NCBI RefSeq assembly: GCF_030646845.1
Contig: NZ_JAUSLE010000069.1
Coordinates: forward strand, 1 to 64,000
Length of the DNA stretch: 64,000 bases
Direction of reading: 5' to 3'
From: Rhodoferax sp.
GTDB taxonomy: Bacteria; Pseudomonadota; Gammaproteobacteria; Burkholderiales; Burkholderiaceae_C
Positions 51,843 to 60,209 of this stretch are shown here, piece after piece. Made by a program: the position numbers and the translations under genes. Numbering within the stretch: position 1 is the first letter of the stretch; every line of letters starts with the position of its first letter. The notes under the pieces were generated by a model. It had not been told where the DNA came from and did not search any database. It saw only the letters and a list, made by a program, of their open reading frames with translations.

Positions 51843-52861
51843 AGGCCTCCCCTTGAGGATGCACGCGTGTTGCGGTGCATCAGCCACAGCAGATAGCCGC
51901 CACCCAGCACGGCGGTCAACACGCCCACCGGCAGTTCCTGCGGCGCCATCAGGCCGCGTGCCAGCATGTCGGCGGCCATCAGCAAGGCGCCGCCCATCAG
52001 GCTGGACAGCAGGATCAGGCGGCCATGCGTGGTCTTGGTGACCGAGCGCACCAGATGCGGTGCCGCCAGACCGACAAAGGCAATCAGCCCGGTCTGCGCC
52101 ACGGCCGTGCCGGTGGCCAGCGCCAGCACCGCCACCAGCGCGGCACGCAACTGGGGCAGGGGCAACCCGAGGCTGGCCGCCGTGGCCTCACCGAGCGAGA
52201 GGCCGTCCAGCACATGGCTGAGCATCCAGGCGACCACCATGCAGACCAGCCACACGACCGCCATCACGGCGCAGGCGGTCCAGCCGACATAGCCGGTGCT
52301 GCCAAGCATGAAGGCCTGCATGGCCTGCATCACCTCGGGCACCATCAGCATGGTGAGTGACGCCAATGCGCCCAGCACCACGCCCACAATGACCCCGGCC
52401 AGCAGCAGGCGCAGCGTGTGCTGTACGCCCTGGGCCAGCACCAGTGTCAGCAGCACGGCACCGACCGCACCGGCGAATGCCGCACCGGTCAGCCCCAGGC
52501 GCACCAGCCATTGCGTCGCAAAAGGCGACACGCCAAAGAACACCAGGGCCAGGGCCACCCCCAGTGAGGCGCCCGACGCACTGCCCAACAAATAGGGATC
52601 CGCCAGCGGGTTGCGAAAAAGCCCTTGCGCCACGGCGCCGGCCAGGCCCAGCAAGGCACCCGCCGCCCAGGCGCCCAGGGTGCGCGGCAGGCGAATGTCC
52701 CACACGATCTGCAGCGCCACCGGATCGCTCCAGGCGTTAAAAACGCTCTCCAGTCCGGTGCTTCCCACCAGAACACCCAGGACCAGCAGCGCCACGCTGG
52801 CCAGCAACAGGCCCACGCCCAGCCAGGAGGCGATCCGTTGCTGGCGGAGGATCTCGGTCAC
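51839..52861 (-). CDS. btuC: Vitamin B12 ABC importer permease
   Basis: The 340-residue protein is a FecCD-type permease with about ten TM segments. Family motifs are RLPRTLGAWAAGALLGLAGAVAQGLFRNPLADP-like (residues about 53-85), LGSASGASLGV and the C-terminal GLAAPHLVR. The GTG at 52861 overlaps the btuF stop (GTGA). An in-frame ATG further upstream is inside btuF and is rejected. Confidence 0.92.
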   Translation of the reverse strand: MTEILRQQRIASWLGVGLLLASVALLVLGVLVGSTGLESVFNAWSDPVALQIVWDIRLPRTLGAWAAGALLGLAGAVAQGLFRNPLADPYLLGSASGASLGVALALVFFGVSPFATQWLVRLGLTGAAFAGAVGAVLLTLVLAQGVQHTLRLLLAGVIVGVVLGALASLTMLMVPEVMQAMQAFMLGSTGYVGWTACAVMAVVWLVCMVVAWMLSHVLDGLSLGEATAASLGLPLPQLRAALVAVLALATGTAVAQTGLIAFVGLAAPHLVRSVTKTTHGRLILLSSLMGGALLMAADMLARGLMAPQELPVGVLTAVLGGGYLLWLMHRNTRASSRGGL

Positions 52862-53760
52862 GGCGTGCGGCCCGCCATCTCTTGCAGGCACTGCGCCATG
52901 ATGCGGGCGCCCTCTGCCATGCGCGGGCCAGGCCGCACCAGCGCATCGGACTGGGCCGCGCTGAAGACACACACCCGGCGCTCCCGGATGGCGCGCATGC
53001 CGGACCAGCCGGGGCGACCGTCCATCCCAGCGTAGTTGCGGTCGCCGACCATGATCACATCAGGGTTGGCGCGCACCACGAATTCGGGGTTGAGTTTGGG
53101 GAACGGCCCCAGATGGCCGGGCACAATATTCCGGGCACCCAGGCGCGTCAGGGTCTCGCCGATGAAGGACGCCGCACCGGCGGCATAGGGTGCGCTGTTG
53201 ACTTCAAAATACACCCGCGTCTGCTTGACGCTGGCGGGCAGCGATTGCGCTGCCGCCAGCACGCCGGCATCAATCACCCGCCAGACCTGTTGGGCATCTG
53301 GCACTTCCAGCAGTTGGCCAAGCGTCTGCAGCACGCGCTTCACATCGGCATGGCTCATGGGCTCCAGCGCCACCACCTTGATGCCCAGCGACTGCAATCG
53401 GTCGCCGACCCGTGACGACGTGGCCATCAGCACCACGTCGGGCTTCAGTGCCACGATGGCTTCAATGTTCGGGTCCAGCCCGCCGCCCACCTGCGGCAAG
53501 CTGCGCACACTAAGGGGGAAGTCGGAATAGCGGTCCACCCCGACCAGCCGCTGGCATTGTCCCAGGGCACACACGGTCTCGGTCAGCGACGGCAGCAGAC
53601 TGACAATGCGCTGCGGCGGCTGGGCAAACGTGACAGTCACGCCGCGCTCATCCGTGACTTGCAGGGCGTGCGCAACGCCGGCACCCGTCACAGCGGTGAA
53701 TACCGTGAGGGCAACCAGGGTGACCCAGCGCGGCAACCGTTTGCGGCCCAGCATCTTCAT
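52858..53760 (-). CDS. btuF: Vitamin B12 periplasmic binding protein
   Basis: The 300-residue product has a basic N-terminus and hydrophobic signal (VTLVALTVFTAVTGAGVAHA), then the helical-backbone binding fold with RIVSLLPSLTETVCALG and VGVDRYSDFP, typical of BtuF. It delivers B12 or cobinamide to BtuC. The ATG at 53760 overlaps the cobU stop. Confidence 0.92.
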   Translation of the reverse strand: MKMLGRKRLPRWVTLVALTVFTAVTGAGVAHALQVTDERGVTVTFAQPPQRIVSLLPSLTETVCALGQCQRLVGVDRYSDFPLSVRSLPQVGGGLDPNIEAIVALKPDVVLMATSSRVGDRLQSLGIKVVALEPMSHADVKRVLQTLGQLLEVPDAQQVWRVIDAGVLAAAQSLPASVKQTRVYFEVNSAPYAAGAASFIGETLTRLGARNIVPGHLGPFPKLNPEFVVRANPDVIMVGDRNYAGMDGRPGWSGMRAIRERRVCVFSAAQSDALVRPGPRMAEGARIMAQCLQEMAGRTP

Positions 53761-54353
53761 TCGGCATCTTTCAAATTGAGTGGCAAACCGGCCACCATCA
53801 GGGTGACGCGCTGACACACGCGGGCCACGTCCTGGTTGAGCCGACCCAATGCGTCAACAAACGCCCGCACTTGCGCTCCCATCGGAATCACGCCCATGCC
53901 GATCTCGTTGCCCACCAGCACCACGGGGCCGGGTGCTTGGGTAATTGCTTCCAAAAGCATAGCTACTGGCGCACTATTGACGGGGGCTAGAGGCTGATTT
54001 GATTCAAACTCCTGGTTCACGGGCATAAGCTGGTTGGTCAGCCACAAGGTCAGACAATCCACCACCACCAGCGTGTCGGCGCGACTGTATTGCGTCATGG
54101 TTTGAGCGAGCGCCAGCGGTTCCTCCACCGTTTCCATGCCCGGCACCCGCAGGGCCCGGTCCGCCTGATGGCGATGGATGCGCTGGCGCATCTCCTCATC
54201 GCCGGGCTGGCCCGTGGCAATCAGCACGGCCCGGTGGCTGGCCGATGTCCCCAGCCAGGTTTGTGCCAGCAACTCGGCACGGCGCGACTTGCCGCTTCTC
54301 TGGCCGCCCAGAATCAGCTCGCTGTACGCCAGTTGCAGTTCGGTGTTATCCAT
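53757..54353 (-). CDS. cobU: Adenosylcobinamide kinase/guanylyltransferase
   Basis: The 198-residue product has the P-loop LILGGQRSGKSR near its N-terminus, HRHQADR with the histidine region, and VVVDCLTLWLTN. It phosphorylates adenosylcobinamide and attaches GMP. Residues NQPLAPVNSAPVAMLLEA come from a dispersed repeat copy and replace what is normally a short linker. The start overlaps the upstream gene by eight bases. Confidence 0.93.
   Translation of the reverse strand: MDNTELQLAYSELILGGQRSGKSRRAELLAQTWLGTSASHRAVLIATGQPGDEEMRQRIHRHQADRALRVPGMETVEEPLALAQTMTQYSRADTLVVVDCLTLWLTNQLMPVNQEFESNQPLAPVNSAPVAMLLEAITQAPGPVVLVGNEIGMGVIPMGAQVRAFVDALGRLNQDVARVCQRVTLMVAGLPLNLKDAE
53961..53990 (-). repeat. 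Dispersed repeat, copy R5, inside cobU
   Basis: On the minus strand it begins CTAGCCCCCGTCAATAGTGC, then GCCAGTAGCT and ATGC. The right part of the core is diverged. It is read in frame. Confidence 0.6.
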
Positions 54354-55170
54354 GCGCAAGACTCCAATCCATCACGATGCGGTGCAGTTGTGCCACGCCG
54401 TCCGTCAGCGCGGCGGGGCCTGGCTGCAGAATATCGGCCGACTTGATTTCAAACAGTTGCCGGTTTTTGACCGCATTCACGGTTTCCCACCCCGGGCGTA
54501 CCGCCACCTTCTCGGGCCGGAATTTCTTGCCGCACCAGGAGCCGATGATGATGTCGGGGTTGCGCCGCACGATCTCGGCGCCATCGGCAATGATGCGGTT
54601 CTTGCCCAGGGACTGGGTTGCGAGTTCAGGAAAGCAATCGTCGCCGCCCGCGATGCCCATCAGCTCGGACACCCAGCGGATGGCGCTGATGTGGGGTTCG
54701 TCCCATTCCTCGAAGAAGATTTTGGGCCGGCGCGCCAAGGCAGCCGCGGCACGCTGAATGTCAGCCAGTTGCTGCTGCATCTCCTTGATCAGCACCAATC
54801 CGCGCTCGCCCTGCCCCACCATGGCCGCTACCTGGTACAGCATGGAAAAAATCTCGGCCACGCTGCGCTGGTTGAACACGGTCACCTGCACACCGTGGCG
54901 AATCAGCGCGGCAGCGATGTCGGCCTGCAGGTCGGAAAAGCCGAACACGCAATCCGGCTCGAGCGCCAGGATCTTGTCGATCTTTGCGCTCAAAAATGCA
55001 CTGACCCGTGGCTTCTCTGTCCGGGCCCGCGCCGGTCGCACCGTGTAGCCAGAGATGCCCACGATGCGCCGCTCCTCGCCCAGCAAATACAGCCACTCAG
55101 TCGTTTCCTCGGTCAGGCAGACGATGCGCTGCGGGCCCAGACTTGCCGTAGACATTTCATCGCCTGCCAT
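54346..55170 (-). CDS. BtuF-like cobalamin-binding protein without signal peptide
   Basis: The 274-residue protein has the class III binding-protein fold (RIVCLTEETTEWLYLLGEERRIVGISGYT) similar to BtuF, but no recognisable signal peptide. Conserved WDEPHISAIRWVSELMGIAGG matches a Burkholderiales group annotated as cobalamin-binding proteins. It may be cytoplasmic or use another export route. Its place between btuB and cobU supports a corrinoid role. GGAAGG precedes the ATG. Confidence 0.8.
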   Translation of the reverse strand: MAGDEMSTASLGPQRIVCLTEETTEWLYLLGEERRIVGISGYTVRPARARTEKPRVSAFLSAKIDKILALEPDCVFGFSDLQADIAAALIRHGVQVTVFNQRSVAEIFSMLYQVAAMVGQGERGLVLIKEMQQQLADIQRAAAALARRPKIFFEEWDEPHISAIRWVSELMGIAGGDDCFPELATQSLGKNRIIADGAEIVRRNPDIIIGSWCGKKFRPEKVAVRPGWETVNAVKNRQLFEIKSADILQPGPAALTDGVAQLHRIVMDWSLAHG

Positions 55171-55213
55171 ATTTGACCTTCCGTGACTTTTATGTGCGGC
55201 TTTGTCACCCGCC

Positions 55214-57172
55214 TTAGAACTTGACCCTTACCGACGCCGTGACGGTCCGACCAGGCTCCGGATAAATGGACGTGGTGACACCCGCGGTACAGCCATAAGC
55301 CTGGGTGTAGTACTTTTCATCGGTCAGATTCGCAACACCCACTGCGAACTCGGCATTGCGATACTGGTAGGCATAACGCAGGTCCACCGTTGCATAGCTG
55401 GGCATTTTGCAGGCGTTGGCAAAGTCAGGGCTCTGCTCGGCCACCCAGTTCACGCCGCCGTCCAGCGTATGCCCTGGCGCCGGACGCCAGTTCGCTCTTG
55501 CCCCAATGGTTTGGCCGGGCACCAGCGCCATGTCCTTGCCCGCGTAGGCGCCTGCGGTGAACGTGGCCTGCCGCAGGGCAGCGTTCAAACGCACGTCCAG
55601 TGAAGGGCTGAGCGCCTGCTTGACTTCCAGTTCCAGCCCCTGTCTTTGTGTTGGGTCGAAGTTGATATTGGCGCCGTAGGGGCCATAGGGGCCGAATGCT
55701 GTGGGGTCATATCCAATCTCATTGGTGAGGTCATGGCGATACCAGCGAACGTCCACCCCGCCCGCGGCCAGCTTCCAGCGCGCGCCCAACTCAAAATCCC
55801 TTGAAGTCTGGGCCTTCAGAGGCACACCCGGCGTGCTGAACGAAAACTCGTCCACGTTGGCCAGCCGAAAGCTGCTGCCCACGCGGCCGTAGACCGTCAC
55901 ATTCCTGGTCACCGGCTGACTCACACCCACATCCCATGCGTTCTGACGCTCATCCAATGCGGTCACGGACGAGGCTTCTGTCTTCTTCATCCCTTCGCTG
56001 CGCCAGCCCACGCTCAGCCGCGTACCCGTCGAAGCAAAGGTCAGGTCGTCTTTCAGGTAATACGCCGACGATCGGGCCGTTGCCAGGGTGCCAACTGGGG
56101 TGAAGGTGGACTGCGTGATCGTCCTGTCCCAGGCACCGTCGTCGTACCCGATCACGAAGACATTGGCATCAGCGCCAAACTTCCCTTCGTGCCGGGCTCG
56201 CAAACTGTAATTCGATGCATCCACGTTGTAAGAATACGGGCTTGCATAGTTGACGCTCACAAGCTCTTTGGAACGCTGGTTGGCGTCACCCGCCAATTGC
56301 CAACTGCCCAAAGTGGCCTCGAAAAAAACGCCGGCGTTTTCTTTCTTGGTGGAGACATGGTCAGTCCTGGAACTGGCCCGACTCGGATCCGCCTGATACG
56401 GATCGGCGGCGTATGCCGCAGCCGACAACGCGCCCGGCAAACCACTCTCCATCGAATTTCGACCCGCCCGGGCCCCCAGGCGCAACCATGCGTTGCTCCA
56501 TTGGCCCGTCGCCGCCAGGCTGTCGGAGCTGGATGCGAAATTCTGCCGGTGCCCGTCGCTGCGGCGATCATCGGCCGACACGTCCATCGAAAAGCCACCT
56601 GAGGCCAGCACCGCACTGGCGCGGAGGTCCTGCAGACCGTTGCTGCCGGCAGCACCATACAGCCGGGCGGAATTGACTCTTTGCGCGGCCGTTGCCGCTT
56701 TGGTCGTCACGACGATGACGCCCCCTGTCGCGCCTTCTCCGTACAACACAGCGCCGGTACCGCGCAAGACCTCAATCTTGTCCACCGACTCAATCGGAAT
56801 GGAGGCCAGTCCGGCACTCGAAAGGTCTGCTTCGTTGAGACGCAAACCATCAACAATCACAAGCTGATTGCTGTTGGCCGTCACGCCAAAGCCGCGCAGA
56901 TCCAGTGTGTAGTTATTGCCGCCCGAGGTATCCAGGCGTCCGGGAACACCCAGCAGCTTCATCACCGCCTCATTGACAGAGTTGACGCCCGAGGCCTGGA
57001 TCTCGTCAGCGGAAATCACGCTGACGCCGAACGGCAGCGAGGCAGCCGGCTCCGCGAAACGGGTTGCCGTCACCACGACATCTTTGAGTTGGGTTTGGGC
57101 AAACGAAGGAAATGCAGCGGCCAAGGCCAGGGGAAGTACCGCGAGGCGTGCACAGCTAAGACTAGTTTTCAT
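55214..57172 (-). CDS. btuB: TonB-dependent vitamin B12 receptor
   Basis: The 652-residue outer-membrane protein has a signal peptide (LAVLPLALAAAFPSFA, cleavage before QTQ), a TonB box DVVVTATR, a plug with LRGFGVTANSNQLVIVDGLRL and a beta-barrel ending in the terminal phenylalanine (VTASVRVKF). A cobalamin riboswitch lies just upstream, which identifies the substrate class. It is the first gene of the B12 unit. Confidence 0.93.
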   Translation of the reverse strand: MKTSLSCARLAVLPLALAAAFPSFAQTQLKDVVVTATRFAEPAASLPFGVSVISADEIQASGVNSVNEAVMKLLGVPGRLDTSGGNNYTLDLRGFGVTANSNQLVIVDGLRLNEADLSSAGLASIPIESVDKIEVLRGTGAVLYGEGATGGVIVVTTKAATAAQRVNSARLYGAAGSNGLQDLRASAVLASGGFSMDVSADDRRSDGHRQNFASSSDSLAATGQWSNAWLRLGARAGRNSMESGLPGALSAAAYAADPYQADPSRASSRTDHVSTKKENAGVFFEATLGSWQLAGDANQRSKELVSVNYASPYSYNVDASNYSLRARHEGKFGADANVFVIGYDDGAWDRTITQSTFTPVGTLATARSSAYYLKDDLTFASTGTRLSVGWRSEGMKKTEASSVTALDERQNAWDVGVSQPVTRNVTVYGRVGSSFRLANVDEFSFSTPGVPLKAQTSRDFELGARWKLAAGGVDVRWYRHDLTNEIGYDPTAFGPYGPYGANINFDPTQRQGLELEVKQALSPSLDVRLNAALRQATFTAGAYAGKDMALVPGQTIGARANWRPAPGHTLDGGVNWVAEQSPDFANACKMPSYATVDLRYAYQYRNAEFAVGVANLTDEKYYTQAYGCTAGVTTSIYPEPGRTVTASVRVKF

Positions 57173-57233
57173 GGGTAAAAGTACTATCAACAAAAAGCCC
57201 TCACCGTCGTCCCCGACAGTGCATGAGCGTCAC

Positions 57234-57255
57234 GGCTGCACGCAGGCGTGCAGCC
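57234..57255 (-). promoter_or_regulatory. Hairpin in the riboswitch expression platform
   Basis: GGCTGCACGC and GCGTGCAGCC pair perfectly around AG, between the aptamer and btuB. No T-run follows, so control is more likely at translation or by rho than by an intrinsic terminator. Confidence 0.6.
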
Positions 57256-57445
57256 ACCTTGTTGGCCGGTATCCGGGCTGGTGGAACAACCTCCATCGCC
57301 TTCCCAAGCGCGTGTTCAAAACGCTCAGTGGCCGTGATGGAAGCGGAATCGCGGGGGATTCGTCCACTTACCGTTGCGGGGGCAGCGCAGGTTAGGTCAG
57401 CTGTTGCCAGCATCACCCTCCTGCTTCCCGTTGAACTGCGGCGTG
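57255..57445 (-). ncRNA. Cobalamin riboswitch upstream of btuB
   Basis: On the minus strand the hallmark blocks occur in order: GGGAAGCAGG, GCTGCCCCCGCAACGGTAAG, GCCACTG, GGGAAGGCGATGG and the B12 box AGCCCGGATACCGGCC (about 57265-57280). These define the adenosylcobalamin-type aptamer. High B12 should repress btuB and probably the following genes. Confidence 0.95.
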
Positions 57446-57517
57446 TGAACCACACCGCGAGCACCAACCCGGCGATTTTACAGCCGTTCGCTTTCGCAAA
57501 CCCTACAATGCGGGGCT

Positions 57518-57748
57518 ATGTCGAACCAGTCCCAAATCGACCAAATTGCCGAGCGTGTCGAGCGTCTGCTCGTGCGCTATGAAGAGTTGCAGCGCACCAA
57601 CGCATTGCTCAGCGCGCAGGTCGAATCCCTTTCCCAGGAACGCGATTCCCTCAAATCCCGGCTCGGTGCGGCGCGCGCACGGGTCGATGCGCTGCTGGAG
57701 CGCCTGCCTGACGCGACGGGCCGCAGCACGCATAAAGGCAATGTATGA
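57518..57748 (+). CDS. Small coiled-coil protein, ZapB-like (TIGR02449 type)
   Basis: The 76-residue product is almost entirely coiled coil: IDQIAERVERLLVRYEELQR followed by TNALLSAQVESLSQERD. Genes of this kind sit directly before zapA in beta- and gammaproteobacteria and are thought to assist Z-ring assembly. It overlaps zapA by four bases. Confidence 0.85.
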   Translation: MSNQSQIDQIAERVERLLVRYEELQRTNALLSAQVESLSQERDSLKSRLGAARARVDALLERLPDATGRSTHKGNV

Positions 57749-58098
57749 AACAACTCGAAGTACAAATCATGGGGCAAAGCTATCTGCTGGGTTGCCCCGA
57801 TGGCGGAGACTCCCGCCTGCTGGAAGCCGTCGAACGCGTGGACACCGCCATGTGCAAAATCCGGGATGGGGGCAAAGTCAGGGCACGTGACCGCATTGCC
57901 GTGCTGGCCGCGCTGAATCTGGCATTTGATCTGGCAGACCGTGGGACCACCGCACCGCAGGCACCCGCCCCAGCGCACTCCCGAAGCCTGCAGTCTGAGG
58001 CGGCAAATGACCAGCCGCCAGCAGACAACGACGTGCTGCTCACTTCCCTGCTGGAACGCCTGGATGTTGCCTTGGGCGAGGACGGCCGGCTGATCTAG
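57745..58098 (+). CDS. zapA: Cell division protein ZapA
   Basis: The 117-residue protein has the ZapA N-terminal fold (KQLEVQIMGQSYLLGCPDGG, then LLEAVERVDTAMCKI and ARDRIAVLAALNLAFDL) and a variable C-terminal helix. It binds FtsZ and stabilises the Z-ring. The 114 bases after it hold no recognisable gene. Confidence 0.92.
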   Translation: MKQLEVQIMGQSYLLGCPDGGDSRLLEAVERVDTAMCKIRDGGKVRARDRIAVLAALNLAFDLADRGTTAPQAPAPAHSRSLQSEAANDQPPADNDVLLTSLLERLDVALGEDGRLI

Positions 58099-58212
58099 CC
58101 AAGGCATTGGCCGGGCGCAAAACCAGGTAGTCAGCCCATGCGTTGATGCAAGTCAATGCACTACAGGGCCAGAGGCCCGAAGCTGTGATTTCACATCTTT
58201 GGGGGGATCGCC

Positions 58213-59082
58213 ATGCCATGCAAAAAAACGACCTTTCTCCAGTGCACGGCATGGGCACTGGCTGTCGTTTTGACACACAGCGACGCCACCGCACAGACAC
58301 TCCCTTATTCAAGACAGACTTTCTGGGAAGACACCCGGGCCGTCAAGTGGGAGACCGGCCTGCTGTTTGGTGGCGCCATCGTCTTTGGCTCAAAGAACTG
58401 GAATTGGGGCAGCAGCCACTCGTTCAGAACCACCTCCGAGGGATGGTTCGGACCCGACACCGAGTCGGGGGGCGCCGACAAACTGGGGCATGCCTTTTCC
58501 GCCTACCTGATCACCAATGGTCTTACCGAGCAGTTGCTGCGCCAGGGACGAAGTCCCGAACGCGGCGCGCTGACCGCCGTCGTCATCACCCAGGCGTTGA
58601 TGCTTGGGGTGGAGATTCTTGACGGCTATTCGGTAGACCACGGCTGGTCCACGGAAGACGTCGTGATGAACATGCTGGGCTCGGGCACGGCGTACTGGCG
58701 TCAGGTGACGCCGGGCGTACGTGACAAACTGGATTTCCGGCTGGAATACACGCCAACAGGGTACAAGGGCGGCAACCCGATTTCGGACTACGCTGGTCAC
58801 AAGTACGTGCTGGCGCTGAAACTCGCCGGCTTCAATGGGACGCGAGACACGCCGTTGCGTTACCTTGAGTTGCAGACAGGCTACTACACGCGCGGATTCA
58901 GCCGGGAGGAGCAGCTTGACGGCGTGGGCCGTAGCCGTCGCGGCTTCATAGGCATTGGGCTGAATCTGTCCGAGCTGCTGTTCGGTCAGCGCGCAAGCAA
59001 CGAAAGTGGCGCGCTGCGCGGCGGGCGATTTTTTCTCGAGCACATTCAATTGCCCGCGACAGCGACTCGTTCAGAGTGGTGA
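58213..59082 (+). CDS. DUF2279-like periplasmic/outer-membrane protein
   Basis: The 289-residue product has a signal peptide (CTAWALAVVLTHSDATA, cleavage before QTLPYS) and the family segment GGADKLGHAFSAYLITN near residue 88, followed by GVEILDGYSVDHGWSTEDVV. The C-terminal half is rich in alternating aromatic residues, suggesting beta strands. The function is unknown. Confidence 0.75.
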   Translation: MPCKKTTFLQCTAWALAVVLTHSDATAQTLPYSRQTFWEDTRAVKWETGLLFGGAIVFGSKNWNWGSSHSFRTTSEGWFGPDTESGGADKLGHAFSAYLITNGLTEQLLRQGRSPERGALTAVVITQALMLGVEILDGYSVDHGWSTEDVVMNMLGSGTAYWRQVTPGVRDKLDFRLEYTPTGYKGGNPISDYAGHKYVLALKLAGFNGTRDTPLRYLELQTGYYTRGFSREEQLDGVGRSRRGFIGIGLNLSELLFGQRASNESGALRGGRFFLEHIQLPATATRSEW

Positions 59083-59132
59083 AAAACTCACGTGGGAGTT
59101 TCCTCCCCGAGGCAAAGCGAGCCGCCAGCGCC

Positions 59133-59138
59133 TACAAT
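59133..59138 (+). promoter_or_regulatory. Minus-10 element of the 6S RNA promoter
   Basis: TACAAT ends eight bases before the inferred 5' end of 6S RNA at 59146. No convincing minus-35 element is seen 17 bases upstream. Confidence 0.5.
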
Positions 59139-59145
59139 CTCTTTT

Positions 59146-59316
59146 GTCTGCAGTGCTCGCCGGGCTTTATATTTCCTTGAACCAATGCTCTTAGAGCCCG
59201 GGCTTGGAACATTGCTGGTCAAGCGTGACCATCTCGCGTCAGATGGACCCAATGTCCAGTTGACCTCGCCCACCTGAACCCCGGTTCAGGATGCCGGTCC
59301 GGTGGCACTTGCAGAC
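59146..59316 (+). ncRNA. ssrS: 6S RNA
   Basis: The closing stem pairs GTCTGCAGTGC (59146 onward) with GGCACTTGCAGAC (ending 59316). Inside are TTCCTTGAACC on the 5' side and CACCTGAACC-CC-GGTTCAGG near 59270-59290, the signature hairpin of proteobacterial 6S RNA, plus a long imperfect stem with a central bubble. Length is about 171 nt. 6S RNA binds sigma-70 RNA polymerase in stationary phase. It lies between the DUF2279 gene and the TauE gene, near zapA as in many proteobacteria. Confidence 0.85.
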
Positions 59317-59342
59317 ACCTAATTCCTTCTCCCCCGGCCGCT

Positions 59343-60161
59343 ATGACCTTTGAACCCCTGCTGATCATTCAACTCGCCCTGCTGGGCCTGGGCACCGGCT
59401 TTCTGGCGGGTCTGCTGGGCATTGGCGGAGGCATGATCATGGTGCCCTTCATCACCATCATCTTGTCCGGCCGTGGCGTCGATCCGGACCTGGCGGTAAA
59501 GATGGCGATAGCCACCTCGATGGCCACCATCATCTTCACGTCAGTGTCCAGCGTGCGCGCCCACCACAAACGCGGCCTGGTGCGCTGGGATCTGGTCAAG
59601 GGCCTGGCGCCAGGCATCGTTCTTGGCGGCGCTCTGGCCAGCATGGGTGTTTTTGCCCTGCTCAAGGGCTCGTGGCTGGCCCTGTTTTTTGCGGCCTTCG
59701 TGAGTTTCTCTGCCACCCAGATGTTCCTGGACAAGAAGCCCGCCCCGACGCGGCAGGTGCCTGGTACGGGTGGCCTCATCGGCGCGGGTGGTGTGATCGG
59801 TTTTCTGTCCGGACTGGTGGGTGCCGGTGGCGGCTTTGTGAGCGTGCCTTTCATGACCTGGTGCAACGTTGCCATACACAACGCGGTGGCCACCTCTGCG
59901 GCGCTCGGCTTTCCCATTGCGCTGGCCAACGTGGTTGGCTACGTCATCAGTGGCCAGGGTTTGCAGCACTTGCCACCCTACTCCTTCGGCTACATCTGGC
60001 TGCCCGCACTGGCCGTGATAGCGACCTGCAGCGTGCTGACCGCACCGCTGGGCGCGCGGGCGGCGCACCTGCTTCCGGTCAAACAACTCAAGCGCGTGTT
60101 TGCCAGCATTCTGTACCTGTTGGCCGCCTACATGCTGTACAAAGGTATTGTCAGTGCGTGA
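59343..60161 (+). CDS. TauE/SafE family sulfite exporter-like permease
   Basis: The 272-residue polytopic protein has the two homologous halves of the TauE/SafE family: LGTGFLAGLLGIGGGMIMVPF near residues 16-36 and GFLSGLVGAGGGFVSVPF near residues 149-166. Members move sulfite, sulfoacetate or other small anions. The start codon has no clear RBS and lies 26 bases past the 6S RNA. Confidence 0.87.
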   Translation: MTFEPLLIIQLALLGLGTGFLAGLLGIGGGMIMVPFITIILSGRGVDPDLAVKMAIATSMATIIFTSVSSVRAHHKRGLVRWDLVKGLAPGIVLGGALASMGVFALLKGSWLALFFAAFVSFSATQMFLDKKPAPTRQVPGTGGLIGAGGVIGFLSGLVGAGGGFVSVPFMTWCNVAIHNAVATSAALGFPIALANVVGYVISGQGLQHLPPYSFGYIWLPALAVIATCSVLTAPLGARAAHLLPVKQLKRVFASILYLLAAYMLYKGIVSA

Positions 60162-60209
60162 AGCCGGGCACCTGCAACCTGAGCGGCCTGCCGGAGTCTC
60201 GCAAGGCGA

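Noticed and set aside
58099-58212. 6S RNA directly after zapA
   Set aside because: The spacer lacks the 6S closing stem and signature hairpin; those are found at 59146-59316.
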